From contig OY998179.1 in NCBI GenBank assembly GCA_963921935.1, forward strand, positions 53,922,222 to 53,986,221: a DNA stretch of 64,000 bases, in the 5' to 3' direction. Made by a program: the position numbers and the translations under genes. Below the pieces are notes generated by a model. It did no database searches. It was not told the origin of the DNA and was given only the letters and a program-made list of their open reading frames with translations. This DNA comes from Galeruca laticollis (lineage: Eukaryota; Arthropoda; Insecta; Coleoptera; Chrysomelidae). Positions 33,165 to 44,353 of the stretch are shown piece after piece. Positions within the stretch are counted from its first letter, which is position 1. Each line of letters opens with the position of its first letter.

Positions 33165-34108
33165 GAAGAATTACATAATTATATACAACAGCTTTGTAGA
33201 CTGGCGACTAAATAATGGTACCAACTTATGTTTGGAAGATACTTGGTTAGTATATTTCAAGGAATTGGAATAGAAATATAAATCGTCCACATAGTGGAGC
33301 CATTACTCCATGCTTAAAAGCACACTTAATCTTAAACATAAAGTGAATATATGATCTTACCAAAAAGTTCGTGCTTTCTTAAAAAGACAGTTAGGGGGCT
33401 ACCAACCGAAGAAATCACAGTCATTTACTGGAGATGACTTACACAAATTCGTAACTGAAGCGCCAGATAATAAATACTTACCCACGAAGGTAAACAAATA
33501 AGTTAATATTCGTCGAAATTTAACTGAATAGTTTAGGTATGTTCGATTTTTTATAGGTTGCATTAATAAAGGGAGTGATGGCCAGTCAAACGAGTTATAT
33601 AAAATGAAAGTATCAACAATTTTTTGATAGCTGCATAAATGTATTTGTTCCAGTTACGAAGACAAAAGTTCCCAGATATTTTGCTATTACCGGAGATTTT
33701 TATAATATCGTCAAAAAATATGCAGATTTCAGACCATCAGATGTATGAAATTCCTTCTTCCTTAATTTTAAAAATGAAAAATGCACAAAACAAATTTTTG
33801 ATATAAATAAATTTGAAAGAATGGGTAAAGAAACAGCAGAATTTTTGAAACTACCAAATCCAGAAAGTTACACAGGCTATTGCCTTCGGCGATCTTTTGC
33901 CACTTTTTATGCCGATGGAGGGGCGAATATTACAGCCATGTACCATCAAGGGGGCTGGAAATCAGCCTCTGTATCTGAAGGCTACATTGCTGACACTACG
34001 AAATATAAAATTGAAGCCCTCAATAAACTTTTGCACCAAATCAATCCAAATTTTAGCAGTATTTCGAATGCCGATTCATGTTCATCAACGTCTGCTGAGA
34101 TTGCATAA
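33165..34108 (+). pseudogene. Crypton-like tyrosine recombinase, copy 3
   Basis: The 5' part has FVDWRLNNGTNLCLEDTWL, YKSSTLWSHYSMLKS and, in a shifted frame, FLKRQLGGYQPKKSQSF and EAPDNKYLPTK ending at 33489. A 67-bp GT-AG intron (33490-33556) follows, then VALIKGVMASQ, VFVPVTKTKVPRYFAI and an open 95-codon end from 33821. That end carries YTGYCLRRSFATFYADGG, HQGGWKS and SEGYIADT, matching the HxxR, HGGW and Tyr blocks with His changed to Tyr in the first. The Arg normally in exon 2 reads Gln (MASQTSY). A stop lies near 33605 and another near 33747. Inactive. Confidence 0.78.
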
Positions 34109-34139
34109 TGGGTCCATATGTAATACCTGATAACTCAAT

Positions 34140-34500
34140 GGCGATATTTACAGCAACTTTTTAAAGATATCCTGCCTGACATATTAAACGATGTTGCACC
34201 ATTACATATAAGAACAAGTATTGGTAAAGTACGGTTTCAGCACGATGGGGAATTTGTACATTATTCTCTACCAGCCAGACAACTTCTAACTCTATAATCC
34301 GGAAATAAGTGGATAGGACGAGGTTGATCCAATATGTGGCTGGTGAGGTGACCGGATTTCAATCCAATCATTTTAATTCTATGGGGTTACATGAAGTCCC
34401 TTGTATACACTACCATAGTAGATACGGACGAGGAACTGATAACCAGAGTACATGCTGTACAAAAATTATTTATAGCTATCGTAAGTATTTCCAAAGTATG
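34140..34500 (+). pseudogene. mariner-like transposase, catalytic C-terminal fragment
   Basis: The plus strand reads VRFQHDGEFVHYSLPARQLL near 34228 (second catalytic Asp in the FQ-DG context), NKWIGRG near 34305, then RPDFNPI-LWGYMKSLVY near 34355-34400 and DTDEELITRVHA. This follows the insect family pattern WIGRGGPI-W-RSPDLTPLDFFLWG. Stops at about 34296 and 34350 interrupt it. Same family as 59275-59529 and the HTH at 27925-28075. It starts directly after Crypton copy 3. Confidence 0.7.
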
Positions 34501-34509
34501 CATTTTTCA

Positions 34510-35560
34510 ATGAGATGATGTTGCATATTATGTATTGAAATAAATGGACAAAATATTGAAAAATTTTTGTAATTAATTGGCTGTTTAGTATAAAATTAGG
34601 TTTCCATCGAATATTATTTGATTTTGTAAATTTTATGTTATTTTCATTGTCATTATTTGTTTTGTTAATCAAAACAAGTGTTTAAAAGAAATACTGTTTT
34701 AAAATCTTCTCTCAATATTCCAGAATAGTCTCCCAAATTAAGTCCTGTTACATTTTCTTATCATTAAAAGTCTAGTGGTAATAATAAAATTAAGAAATCG
34801 AAGAAAATTTTTATTGGTTATTAATAAAAATATATATCGCAGACTTCATAAAAACATTAAATATCTTGAAAACTACAAGATTTTCGCTATGTGAAGGTGG
34901 TATGTTTTTAACGTGATAACTGTTAAGCAATACAAAAAAAATTAGAATTCGCTTCAAATACCATGGGCGTAGAAAATGCTTGCCAAAAAGGGGATATTCT
35001 CTTGTAACTGTACTCAGATATGTCTTTTAACATTCATAAACGAAATTTGAAATTATTATAATAATAAGTTTTAAAGTTACGAACATCTTGTCTATTCTCA
35101 CAATTCACACCTACCAACTTTCCTCCCATCAACTCGTGGATGAATATTTCAACATCCGAAATGCGCGTATCTTATGAAACGTACTGTTACCATAGAAACA
35201 TTCATTAGGATCTCATGTTAAATTTTTTTTCACGAATTTGATCTGGTTAATTCTAGTTCACTAGTTTATAAATGCGACAAAATTGCAACTAAAAGCTAAG
35301 CTGGACAATGTTTTTAGTCACGATTGAATTTCATTCGATTTTATTTGGATCAAACAATGGAGATATAAAATAGGGGCTCAAAGCAGCGCACGTGGTAACA
35401 AACAGAATGGAATGCTGAAGAATGATGTTCTGTTATTATCCTGTTATATCATGTTGAAGCTCTCAGTTTTAATTAACGTGACCTGTTTTATATTCATTTT
35501 GTCAATTATTGCAAGAACGAAATTTTTGGATAATTTTCAAATGATTTTCTATGTGTTGGG
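34510..35560. other. No gene seen
   Basis: AT-rich stretch between the mariner fragment and the Tigger element. Confidence 0.45.
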
Positions 35561-35563
35561 AAG

Positions 35564-37931
35564 GGCGGGGTAATCACGTCACCTTAAGACGTCATCATTT
35601 TTTGTGACTTTTGAGATGAAAGAAATATGTAAATATTGTAGGGATTTAAAAAATGATATTTAAATTTGAAATAATTTTGGAAAATTTTTCATTCGCTTTG
35701 ATAAATCGACAATAAAGGCAAACGCTTTTTTGTGCAATGTGACGAAATTGCCACTGCCTTAGGTGTAATGGTGCCACCTACTGAATCGGAACGATGAATA
35801 AGACTTTTCTATGGAACATGTTCTGAACAAACGTCTTCATTGAAATTTTCTTTGGAAATCTAAAAAAATAACATGATAATGAAAGATAAAAGAAAACATA
35901 ACCTAAGAACAACCTACTATTCTATCCACAGAAGTCACAAACGTAATTTTTAGAACTGTCTTTTTCACTGCATTGAGCATGAGCCCATTTCGAGCAACAA
36001 GTACAGCGGTACCAAAGTTCGGTGCCTCCAAACTCTCCACAAACTGAACATGTCTCCACATCAGCAAATACAGTGGGCAGGAAAACATCCTGATTGGAAT
36101 CATCATGACACAGTTTGTCATCATCAAAATCTTCTGACGATGTTCCATCAAAATCAAATTTGGGTCTGATATTTTTCTTGATTTTCTTTGTTCTTCTATT
36201 CTTAGAAAACTTGTTTTCAGATATAACCGTCCTTTTATTTAGTTTCAATGTTATTGATTTTTTCCAATATTTTTGTGGTTTTCGCAATCTGTAAAATTTC
36301 GTTTCACTGCTTTCGCTTTTTGCTTCAAATCTTTTTTTCTTTAGCATCTTCAAAGATATATTTCATTGGTGTCGCAGATAGAACAATGAAATATTGCTTT
36401 TTATCCTGAACTTTTTGTGTGGAATCATTACTGTTAGCTGGCAATGGTGAAATCTCGAGAATGCTTTTTAAAAAATCTACTTTTCCTGACGACGTCCCCG
36501 GTTGAGGATTACGAATAATAATCTCGGCAGCATCAGTAGCACTAGCAGGAATGTCAGCAGGATTTTCATCATCAGATGCCTCATTAGTAGCGGTATCATT
36601 AAGTTTTTCAGAGTTTTCCTCCTTGTCCTCAACAATTATTTGCTCAACGATTGACTGAGCAGGAGCAAAATCTTTTTCACTGAATTTATCTGGTTGAAGC
36701 GGAATAATTTCACATGCTTTGATGCCTGCCACTGCCTTATCAAGAGTAGCAATACTCAAGTAAACTTTGCAGAATATCGGAGCAATGTCGTATGGAGTGA
36801 TTTTTTGACTAAAATTAGTTTTCATAAAATTATCGCACTTCTTATTAAGAGCATTCTTCAGAGGTCCGTAGAAAGATACAACTATGGACTGAAGTATGTG
36901 CGAGGAATGGGGTGGAAGCAACACAACGTGAATGTGGTGTGTACAGCGAAGGTCATGACATTACAAAGAAATGTGGCTTCCGTGATTATCCATTAACAGA
37001 AGGACAGGGTCCTTTTCACTTGATTTAGTGGTTAGTTGAAAATGTTTCAGCCAATCTGACAATAATTCTTCGTTGGACCGCCCATTGTGTGAACATCTAT
37101 AAATGGGTCCAGGAGGCTCTCCTCGCTGCAACAAAGATGACATTCGTTTTCCTATATATAAAAATTGGGGGTGTGTTTGTTCCTGAAGCGCTCATAGCAC
37201 ACACTACAGTGATATTTTTGCATCGCTCCCAACTCGTAACTCCTATCACTTGCTTCTGTCCTCGTAGTGCAAGAACTTTTCCCAGGTTTTCCCATATTAT
37301 GAATACGGTTCGGTAGAAAGCCATACTTCGTCCTCACAGTATCTAAATTTTTGTAAAGCAAATCAACTTCGTCTTTGTTAAATGCTGTGGCCTTGTTTAT
37401 GCTAGTGGCTTCTGGATTCCTCAAGCTAATTTTTTATCTGCTCAGAAACCCATTTGACCAATATTTTCCAGCCAACTTGATCTCTTTGCTAAAGTTGTAG
37501 TTTATTCCGTGTTTTTCAGCCAACTCGGAAGCCGGTTGCCTTGGTTCGATTGTAGTGATGCCATAAAATAGTTTTGATAGGAGGACCACATGTTCCAATA
37601 ATTGTTGTTCATCCTCTGCAGAAAAGACGGACTCAATTTTGGCTTAGTAACATCGTTTGCCTTTAGCATATCCCTTAATGTTGTTCCAGGTATGCCATAC
37701 TCTGTAGCTGGTTTTTTATGTGAGACTCCTTTTTGGCGAACTGCTTCAATAGAATTTTTGAGATATTCCGCCTTCCACATAGCCTTTTCTGTTGTTCTTT
37801 TTCGTCATTGAATCATGTGAAAACTATAAAATAATGCGTTGTTCACCTTTAATTTTATTAAGAAAATAAGGGGCAATGCCGTCATGGCGGCTTTGCCCCG
37901 TAGTAACGTGTCGGAATTACCCCTTAGGAAC
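35564..37931 (-). mobile_element. Tigger/pogo DNA transposon (ends uncertain)
   Basis: The low end has GGGCGGGGTAATCACGTCA at 35564, and 37861-37931 carries GGGGCAATGCCGTCATGG and ends GGAATTACCCC, giving GGGGTAAT...ATTACCCC termini around the transposase. A second, longer match to the low end, GTGATTACCCCGCCC, lies at 40159-40173. The true right end may therefore be there, with other sequence inserted between. A TA target duplication is not clear. Confidence 0.5.
35922..37808 (-). pseudogene. Tigger-type (DDE_1) transposase with C-terminal PHD finger
   Basis: The N-terminal Psq-like HTH lies at 37780-37600 (AEYLKNSIEAVRQKG, ATEYGIPGTTLRDML). The DDE_1 domain follows: ATAFNKDEVDLLYKNL and [12 protein letters not shown] near 37300 (first Asp replaced in the usual N-x-DETG), [13 protein letters not shown] near 37230, LLLMDNHGSHISL near 37000, LPPHSSHILQ near 36910. 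Capsule after: YDIAPIFCKVY, KFSEKDFAPAQ, an acidic linker. The C-terminus at 36060-35925 has CSVCGEFGG, CTCCSKWAHAQC and CDFCG, a C4HC3 PHD pattern. Frameshifts occur at about 37430, 37240, 37100, 36930 and 36350. Inactive. Confidence 0.88.
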
Positions 37932-38312
37932 AACAAACAATAACCAAACATTTGGAAACAATTCCACCAAAATGTTTTTATGTGTCATATTATTAAAGCA
38001 CACGTTTATTAAACCAGTAAAGAATCTTATTATCACACCCACCTCGAGTTATAAATACGGCAGAAGTAAGTAGAAATAGCGAACTATAATGTTATCACTC
38101 GTATTCGAATGAACTAGCGTTGACGGCAGTAATAGCTATTCTGACATAAGCCATAGATAACCCACAGATAGATGAGACACTGATTGTGGCGTCATCTAAA
38201 GAGCCTGTCGACAAAACAATTGAGTGATGTTGGAAATATTTCTGTAATTTTAGGTTTTGACGGTATATTCAAATCTACTGTATTTTGATTATTTCATTTC
38301 AAAATAGCAATT

Positions 38313-38405
38313 AATAGTCCTTCATTTGACATTTCATTCAATTTAACTCCATTAATTCAATAATGATTAGAGGTTGAGTTAAATTAAATGAAATATCAAA
38401 TGATG
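38313..38405. repeat. Inverted repeat, ~30-bp arms
   Basis: TTCATTTGACATTTCATT... pairs with ...AATGAAATATCAAATGATGAA around a ~24-bp loop. Confidence 0.7.
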
Positions 38406-38994
38406 AACCATAAATGCTTAAAATGGAAAAAATAAAACAATAATCATGCAAACAATTTATTTATTTTGGTATAAAACTTCACAACAAATAATTTCTTTCA
38501 CAAAGTAATTTTCTTAACAAACAGAATATATAATGTGAAACAATGCAATAATTAAAAATAATTTGAGTAACATACATTTTATATTGGAGAATCATTAGAT
38601 TTTCGAATGATGTTGAATCAAGATAAAAGTACTAGATTATTTATGATAAGTTTATTAATTCATTTATTTATTATTATACTCCTATAAACACACAGAATTG
38701 GACAAACTAGTGAAGTATAACTGCTAACTCCTTAATCAAAAAAAGTGTTAGCAATGAGTAGTTAGATACTATTTTTAGCAACTTTCTGTGAAAGAAAATA
38801 TTTGAGTATAATTACTGTGCTTGCTAGAACAAAAGTAATTAAAATATTTTCAAAGGAAACGTAGCTAACTACTGCCCAGCTCTGTGAATACAAGGTACCA
38901 ACTAATAACATATGAGAGTTGCTAAACAGCACTTATGACTGTACAAAATTCAAAATAATATATCGAACATTCCATTTCCACTTGAAACACATCT

Positions 38995-39086
38995 TTATTT
39001 CCTTACTGGAAGTTTTAAAAAGGCTTCATGGCTCTTAGAAATCCCACCGTCTTGTGGAAATCCTTTCTTCGTTTCTGGATGAGCTT
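38995..39086 (-). other. Candidate terminal exon
   Basis: An acceptor-like GTTAATTGTAG precedes an open stretch reading AHPETKKGFPQDGG and ending VRK-stop. Two of the three frames are open for over 20 codons, which weakens the case. No family is recognised. Confidence 0.2.
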
Positions 39087-39680
39087 CTACAATTAACAAC
39101 AGTTGTATAAGTAAACGTACAAAATAACAACAGTAAATATGTGAACACACAAACATGCTTGAGAATTTATATCAACAAAAGAAAACAAAATGTGCTTACT
39201 ATTGAAATAATAATCAGTGTTTGAATGTTTGAATTTTGGGGTTTTTGATTTTTTTTCATTCCTGAATTATCCCTTAACTTATAGGTTTTGTTTATTTTTG
39301 GTTTTTATTGGATATTTTGGATTTTTGGTACCACTAGACCAAATACTTAGGCGTCACGGCTCAACAAAAGTTAATACTGGCTCTCCCATAAAATGCCATA
39401 CCATGGGCTATATATGAAAATCGTTTCTTAAGGAGTAAACTCAAAATATAAGTACCTAGTGGAAAAATAGTGCTTTTACTAAATGTAAAGCATTCATTTT
39501 CACTTTGTAAATGCCTTTAATTGAATGTATTGGAATTCATTTTGACATTAAATAAAATTATCCATTTTTACTACTTACCGATCAATTAAAATAAATGAAA
39601 AAAATATAATAAACAAGATTGTCAATTTTTCATATATACGATTATGAACATTTACATATTTAGTAATTTATTTCTCAAAA

Positions 39681-39846
39681 CTAACTAGCTACGTTTGAAA
39701 AATGGTTAATGGTTTTTTCGCTTCGCAACACATTTAGTGAAGGTGGCAAGGACTCAATACCGTCCATCTCATAGCTGGTGGAGGGAATAGCTTCTACGTA
39801 TGGTGAAGGTGGAAATAGTTCAATCTTTCACTTGTGGATGGAATAG
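39681..39846 (-). other. Candidate terminal exon with a repeated peptide
   Basis: An acceptor-like TTTTATGTTATAG is followed by two ~57-bp related units that encode AIPSTS and (I/K)E(L/S)(F/L)PPS. The second unit is open to the stop at 39681-39683 and reads DGIESLPPSLNVLRSEK. The first unit needs a frame shift to join. Possibly a decayed exon of a host gene or of a transposon. Confidence 0.25.
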
Positions 39847-39950
39847 CTATAACATAAAATAAAATCCAGATTATTATTTTTTCAATGAGTACATTTTAAA
39901 ATGTCTAAAATTATAGCATGCATATTGAATGAAATAAATCATCTCTACTC

Positions 39951-40075
39951 TTACTTCGTGGAATCTACTCATATTATTGTTTTAAATGAAACTTACTGTT
40001 TCTAGACAATATATTGAAAAAATTTTAAAACTTGTTAGAAATTGACAATTGTTTCGATATAAAAAATCATCGTTA
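39951..40075. repeat. MITE copy related to 7705-7850
   Basis: CTTACTTCGTGGAAT, TTTTAAATGAAACT and GACAATTGTTTCGAT blocks are shared in inverse orientation with the repeat in piggyBac 1. Confidence 0.6.
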
Positions 40076-40158
40076 GCATGACAGAAGTTACATTTAATTT
40101 GATGCCTACTTGATGTTTAATAATTATTTTTGGCTAAACCAAGAAGTGACCTACTTTG

Positions 40159-40173
40159 TGATTACCCCGCCCT
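40159..40173. repeat. Inverted copy of the 35564 transposon end
   Basis: GTGATTACCCCGCCC is the exact reverse complement of 35564-35578. Confidence 0.6.
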
Positions 40174-40299
40174 CCCCTATCATTATCAATTGGTAAGAAT
40201 GTAGAATTCATACAGAAATAACATTTTGACAAACTCCTAACGATCGATGCACTATAAGGTCCTACTAAAAATGCTCGTATCACACTTTTCAATAAAAAG

Positions 40300-40518
40300 A
40301 TGAATTACTTTGGAATAGTAGTATATAAGCCCGTTCACTCCACAATGACCTCATTTAACCCCAAAGTTGAACTGAAAATGAACGGTCACAGAACGGTTCC
40401 AGAACCGACGGTGCCGTCTTGGGTCGATGACCCCTTCTCAGTTGATAATGTGTATAATGGGGTGGTGGGACGATGTCGTAAAGACAACGATGGTATATTC
40501 TGTGCTAATAGGAATTAG
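40300..40518 (+). other. Candidate first exon or small gene with TATA box
   Basis: AGTATATAAGCCCG at about 40319-40332 resembles a TATA box and lies about 25 bases before a CTCC-rich initiator-like site. An ATG in the open frame follows (MTSFNPKVELKMNGHRTVPE). The region is much richer in G+C than its flanks and stays open to TAG at 40516. A consensus donor (TTAG|GTGAGT) overlaps that stop. The product ends with VVGRCRKDNDGIFCANRN. No family is recognised. It could be a short host protein, or an exon whose stop is real. The longer start at 40300 lies before the TATA box and is unlikely. Confidence 0.35.
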
Positions 40519-40519
40519 G

Positions 40520-42030
40520 TGAGTTTATTTTACAATTTTATTTTGATAGGTTATATTGCCTAATTTATAAACAGTAAAAGTACCTACCTACAATAAAAAA
40601 GCTTTAAAAAAGTATTTTCTGTATCATACACCAGGGACATATAAACAATAATGAAACACCTTTTTTCATGGCCAACCCAAGAGGTAATAATCTATGTTTA
40701 GATTATTATAGGTGTTTGTGGCCTGAATATTCTATACAACAACTTTCGCAAGTGATATGCTAAGGTTGATTTTACAAGAAACTTCGACACCATAGTTATA
40801 TGAAATTATATACAAACTACTACATCGGTCATGTATATTCCTAGACATATTTCGCGAGATTATTGATTGTATATTGAGATTAAAAGTGGAAACAATTGTT
40901 GATAAGAAAGATTTAAGAAATATCTAACGCGTATTTGACTATTTATTGGTTTTTAGCTTAGAGCGGGTAGCAATTCCATATTAAATGGCCTCAGTACTCG
41001 TTGTTTTCAGGATTTTTCGTCGCACATAGTCCAATTCCTTTTTTCTTTCGCATCCCTATCAAAATTATACTCACAACTAGATTTAATATGAATCAATTGA
41101 GATTTATCATTTACACCAAAGTCGTTATCGAATTTTTTTCAGCATAGTTTGCATATGCTTGAGTGAACTTCTGAAAATCAAGAATAATTTATCACCTACC
41201 AAACATTCTGCACATATGTTGTATTTTATTATATGCATTTCCGCAAACTTTTATGAGAGCGGATTGAAAGGATGTGTGCTGAAAAATGTTGAGAAAGTTC
41301 AAAATTTCATAAATATATGAGTATTTGAAGTTTGAACTACCCTTAAATTATTTCAAGGTCTGCAAAATGTAATAAAGTCATATATCAAAATAGAATGTAA
41401 TATTATTTTCTCAACGACCATCAGTTTAACAAAATAATGTAAACATTTTCGCGTGAGAATTTTCAATCTGACACACTTGTTCCTTATGTGTTTTGCATGT
41501 ATTTCAATTCTAAACCACATGGATTGCCAAGACTCTCATTGTGGGATACAAATGACAGCGTCAATAGGGAGGTTAACTAATTTTTGGAATTGGTTTTATT
41601 TTAAAGATATACCCTGTATAAACACGAAAATAATAATTTTATAAACAAATATGACAAATTTCAATAAAAAAAATAGTGAAATAAAAATATGTTTAAAAGT
41701 TCCCGCTAAAACGTTCCATGCCGTGTCGTGGTGTCATCAAACTATAATCGAATTTCGCGTTGTGTCATTTACTGACGTTTACTGAGTTCCTACAAACAAC
41801 TTAAAAATAAAAACCACAAAAATTATTAGTTGATCTCACTAATGCTGTGCAGTGCTGATGTGAAAAAGTACGCCAATCAGACCATCTCAAAAACATTTCA
41901 TAAACGCTCCAAAAAGTGCACAAATTAGGGGAGAGACTTGCCAGGTTCATTGACAACAACAGGTACCAGTTATTTTTGAGAAGATCAGTAAGCTCTGATA
42001 AGATAATATAAATTTATAATTATTTCAGAT
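40520..42030. other. No gene seen
   Basis: AT-rich. The open frame at 41453 starts with GTG, not ATG, and was not accepted. Confidence 0.45.
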
Positions 42031-42034
42031 ATTT

Positions 42035-43280
42035 TTGGTTAGGTGGCAATAATAAACAGAGTAGAATGGGATTCCCTTACTCTTCGCGATGGTTTACTCC
42101 ATCGGACGTGGGAGAGCTCTGACGGTGTATCTAAGATCCACCAACTTGTCTTGCATAAATCACTTGTTCGTAAAATGATGGAAAAACTTCATAGTAGTCG
42201 TTCAGAACGACATTACGGAGTTGGAAATATCTTAGCTAGAGTTCGTGAACGATTCTACTGGGTCTACTGTCGCCAAGACGTTACATAATGGTGTAATGAA
42301 TGTTAATTATTCAGTGGTAAGAAAGGACCAAAAACTAGAAACCGTGGAAAATCGGCTCAGTATCTGTCCGGTCAATCATTGCAAGAGTAGGTGTAGACGT
42401 ACTCGGGCCACTACCAAAAACAAAACAGAAAAAGGTTACAATTACTTAATGGTGGTAATGAATTAATATTCCAAGTGGCCAGAAGTAGTACCAATTCACA
42501 ACCAAGAGGCTGTAACCGTCGCTGAAGAGTTTATGAAAAATGTTATCGCAAGACACGAGGTACCATTGGAAGCACATTCCGATAAAGGGAGAAATTTTGA
42601 ATCAGAATTGTGAACAGAATTAATGAAAGTCCTCAGGATTAAGAAAACTCGAATTACACCAATGCATCCGCAGTCTGATGGTTTATTGGACGTCATAACA
42701 GGACAATTTGCCAATATGTATCGTTATTTGTCTCCCAAAACCAGCAAGATTGGAATGATCTGATTCCATTGCTCCTTATCGGAGTACACAGCAAGAATTC
42801 ACTGGCTATACACCTTCAATGTTGGTCACTGGTCGAGAAATGAACCATCCTAGCGATATCCTCTTCTTCCTCCTCCTTCGTCCCGAGAAGAAGACCAAAG
42901 CTCTGCCTCAATATGTTGAAAACCTTCAACAAAAGTTACAAAAGATTCACGAGTTTGCAAGGATGCGACTGAAACCAACCAGCGAAAATATGAAGAGACG
43001 GTTGGATAAAAACCTTAAAGAAGAGATATTTAAGCCCAGTGATGCAGTTTGGTTGTACCAGCCCAGAAGAAAGAAAGGTTTAACTCCGAAACTTCGAATA
43101 AATTGGATAGTTCCCTACCTGGTGGTCAAGAAAATCAACGACCCAGTTTATCGCATTAGCTTGACACCAAATAGTAAACCTAAGGTCGTTCATATCGAGA
43201 GATTGGTTCGCTATTACGGTGGTGACCCACCCAATTGGTTTCAAGAAGACGTAGAAATCCCTGTTATTCGAGGCGAATAA
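42035..43280 (+). pseudogene. Ty3/gypsy integrase and end of pol
   Basis: The zinc-binding HHCC region opens at 42050 (LTLRDGLLHRTWESSDG, LHSSRSERHYGVGNILARV, RERFYW). The catalytic core follows in several frames, with DVLGPLPKTK-like, NYLMVVM and SDKGRNFESEL landmarks near 42400-42610. The last ORF (42819-43280) gives MLVTGREMNHPSD, DAVWLYQPRRKKGLTPKL and VVHIERLVRYYGG, the C-terminal SH3-like/GPY-type end. Stops at about 42286, 42465 and 42613 and frame changes near 42290 and 42780 break it. RT, protease and gag are missing, so the element is 5' truncated near 42035. The 3' LTR follows at 43299. Confidence 0.88.
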
Positions 43281-43298
43281 CTTGAAGAGGGGAAGGAA

Positions 43299-43613
43299 TG
43301 TCACATCTGTTCTATGAATGTCAGAATGACGGTTTGGACTGAAAATAAGGAAAAGGCTGAATAGGCGGAATAGTGACAGTCACCTGTCAAGGTGACAGTC
43401 TCGAATTTTCAAGATTTTTCTATTGTGTTTCATATTGACATACTAGTATGTTATAGTAAATTCTAGTCCTTCCTGGAAAGTTATTTTATATATAAATAAA
43501 GATCAGTTGTGGCAGAGTCAGTCAGTCAATAGTTTGATGTGTTAATAAGTTGAATTGTTTAAAAATAGTATTGTATTTTGCCAAGTAATGAATAAAGTTG
43601 TGAAAGTTATAAC
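43299..43613 (+). repeat. gypsy 3' LTR (315 bp)
   Basis: TGTCACATCTG...TATAACA ends. A purine tract GAAGAGGGGAAGGAA sits directly before it. Inside are a TATA-like TTTTATATATAAATAA and an AATAAA signal near 43590. No partner LTR was found. Confidence 0.75.
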
Positions 43614-43945
43614 AATACTATCCTTGCACAATATTCATAATAAAATATATTAATCCGTAAATATACTATGCTGAATGCGTATGCTTGATTTGACAGACAG
43701 AAATTATCGATTTATTTTTCGACACATCCACATCTAGTATATGACTGATACTTTGATAATGGATTGTTTCATTTTTAGTTTCAAACCATGCAGAACATTT
43801 CATGAGGAATAACTTTGTTTCATAAAACTAATAATAGAAAAGTTTTTCATATGTAGCAAACTTATGGGACATTCTGCATAAAAAATCCTTCAAAATTATA
43901 TACCAGGACTTCAACAACAAAATTATCTCAAAATAATATTCTGCA

Positions 43946-44191
43946 ATGTGTGTACATGAAGTTATTAACAAAATTCCAACTCATCAGACACTTTCTCGAC
44001 ATTTACAAGCCAGATGCCAAATATGCCTTAAACCTAACAAATCTATAAGCTTCAAAAACCCGGAATATAGACTCTTTACGCAGGAGTGCCCTGCGGATGC
44101 TGGGGCAGGTGGTAAAGTAGTACTAATCAAAAAATTAATCAATTTCCAACTCCTGCAACTAAATAATCCATCTGTTGAGCATAGACAATAG
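43946..44191 (+). other. Unassigned ORF before a LINE ORF2
   Basis: MCVHEVINKIPTHQ opens 81 codons with RHLQARCQICLKPN. The product has no clear domain. Because it precedes the LINE endonuclease on the same strand by 160 bp, it may be the end of that LINE's ORF1. Weak support. Confidence 0.25.
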
Positions 44192-44353
44192 TCACTAGAC
44201 AATAAAATAAAAATTGTGGGTTCATACAGTTAGCCATACACAAATTAGAAAAAAAATTCTTTAATATAATCAAAAATCCTTGAGAAGGTAGTCACAGTTT
44301 TTATGCTACAAAAATTTATAATCCATTTGTTTATCAACACTATTCAAAGAATA

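Noticed and set aside
41453..41644. Signal-peptide-like frame
   Set aside because: It begins with GTG, which is not a normal start here, and nothing else supports it.
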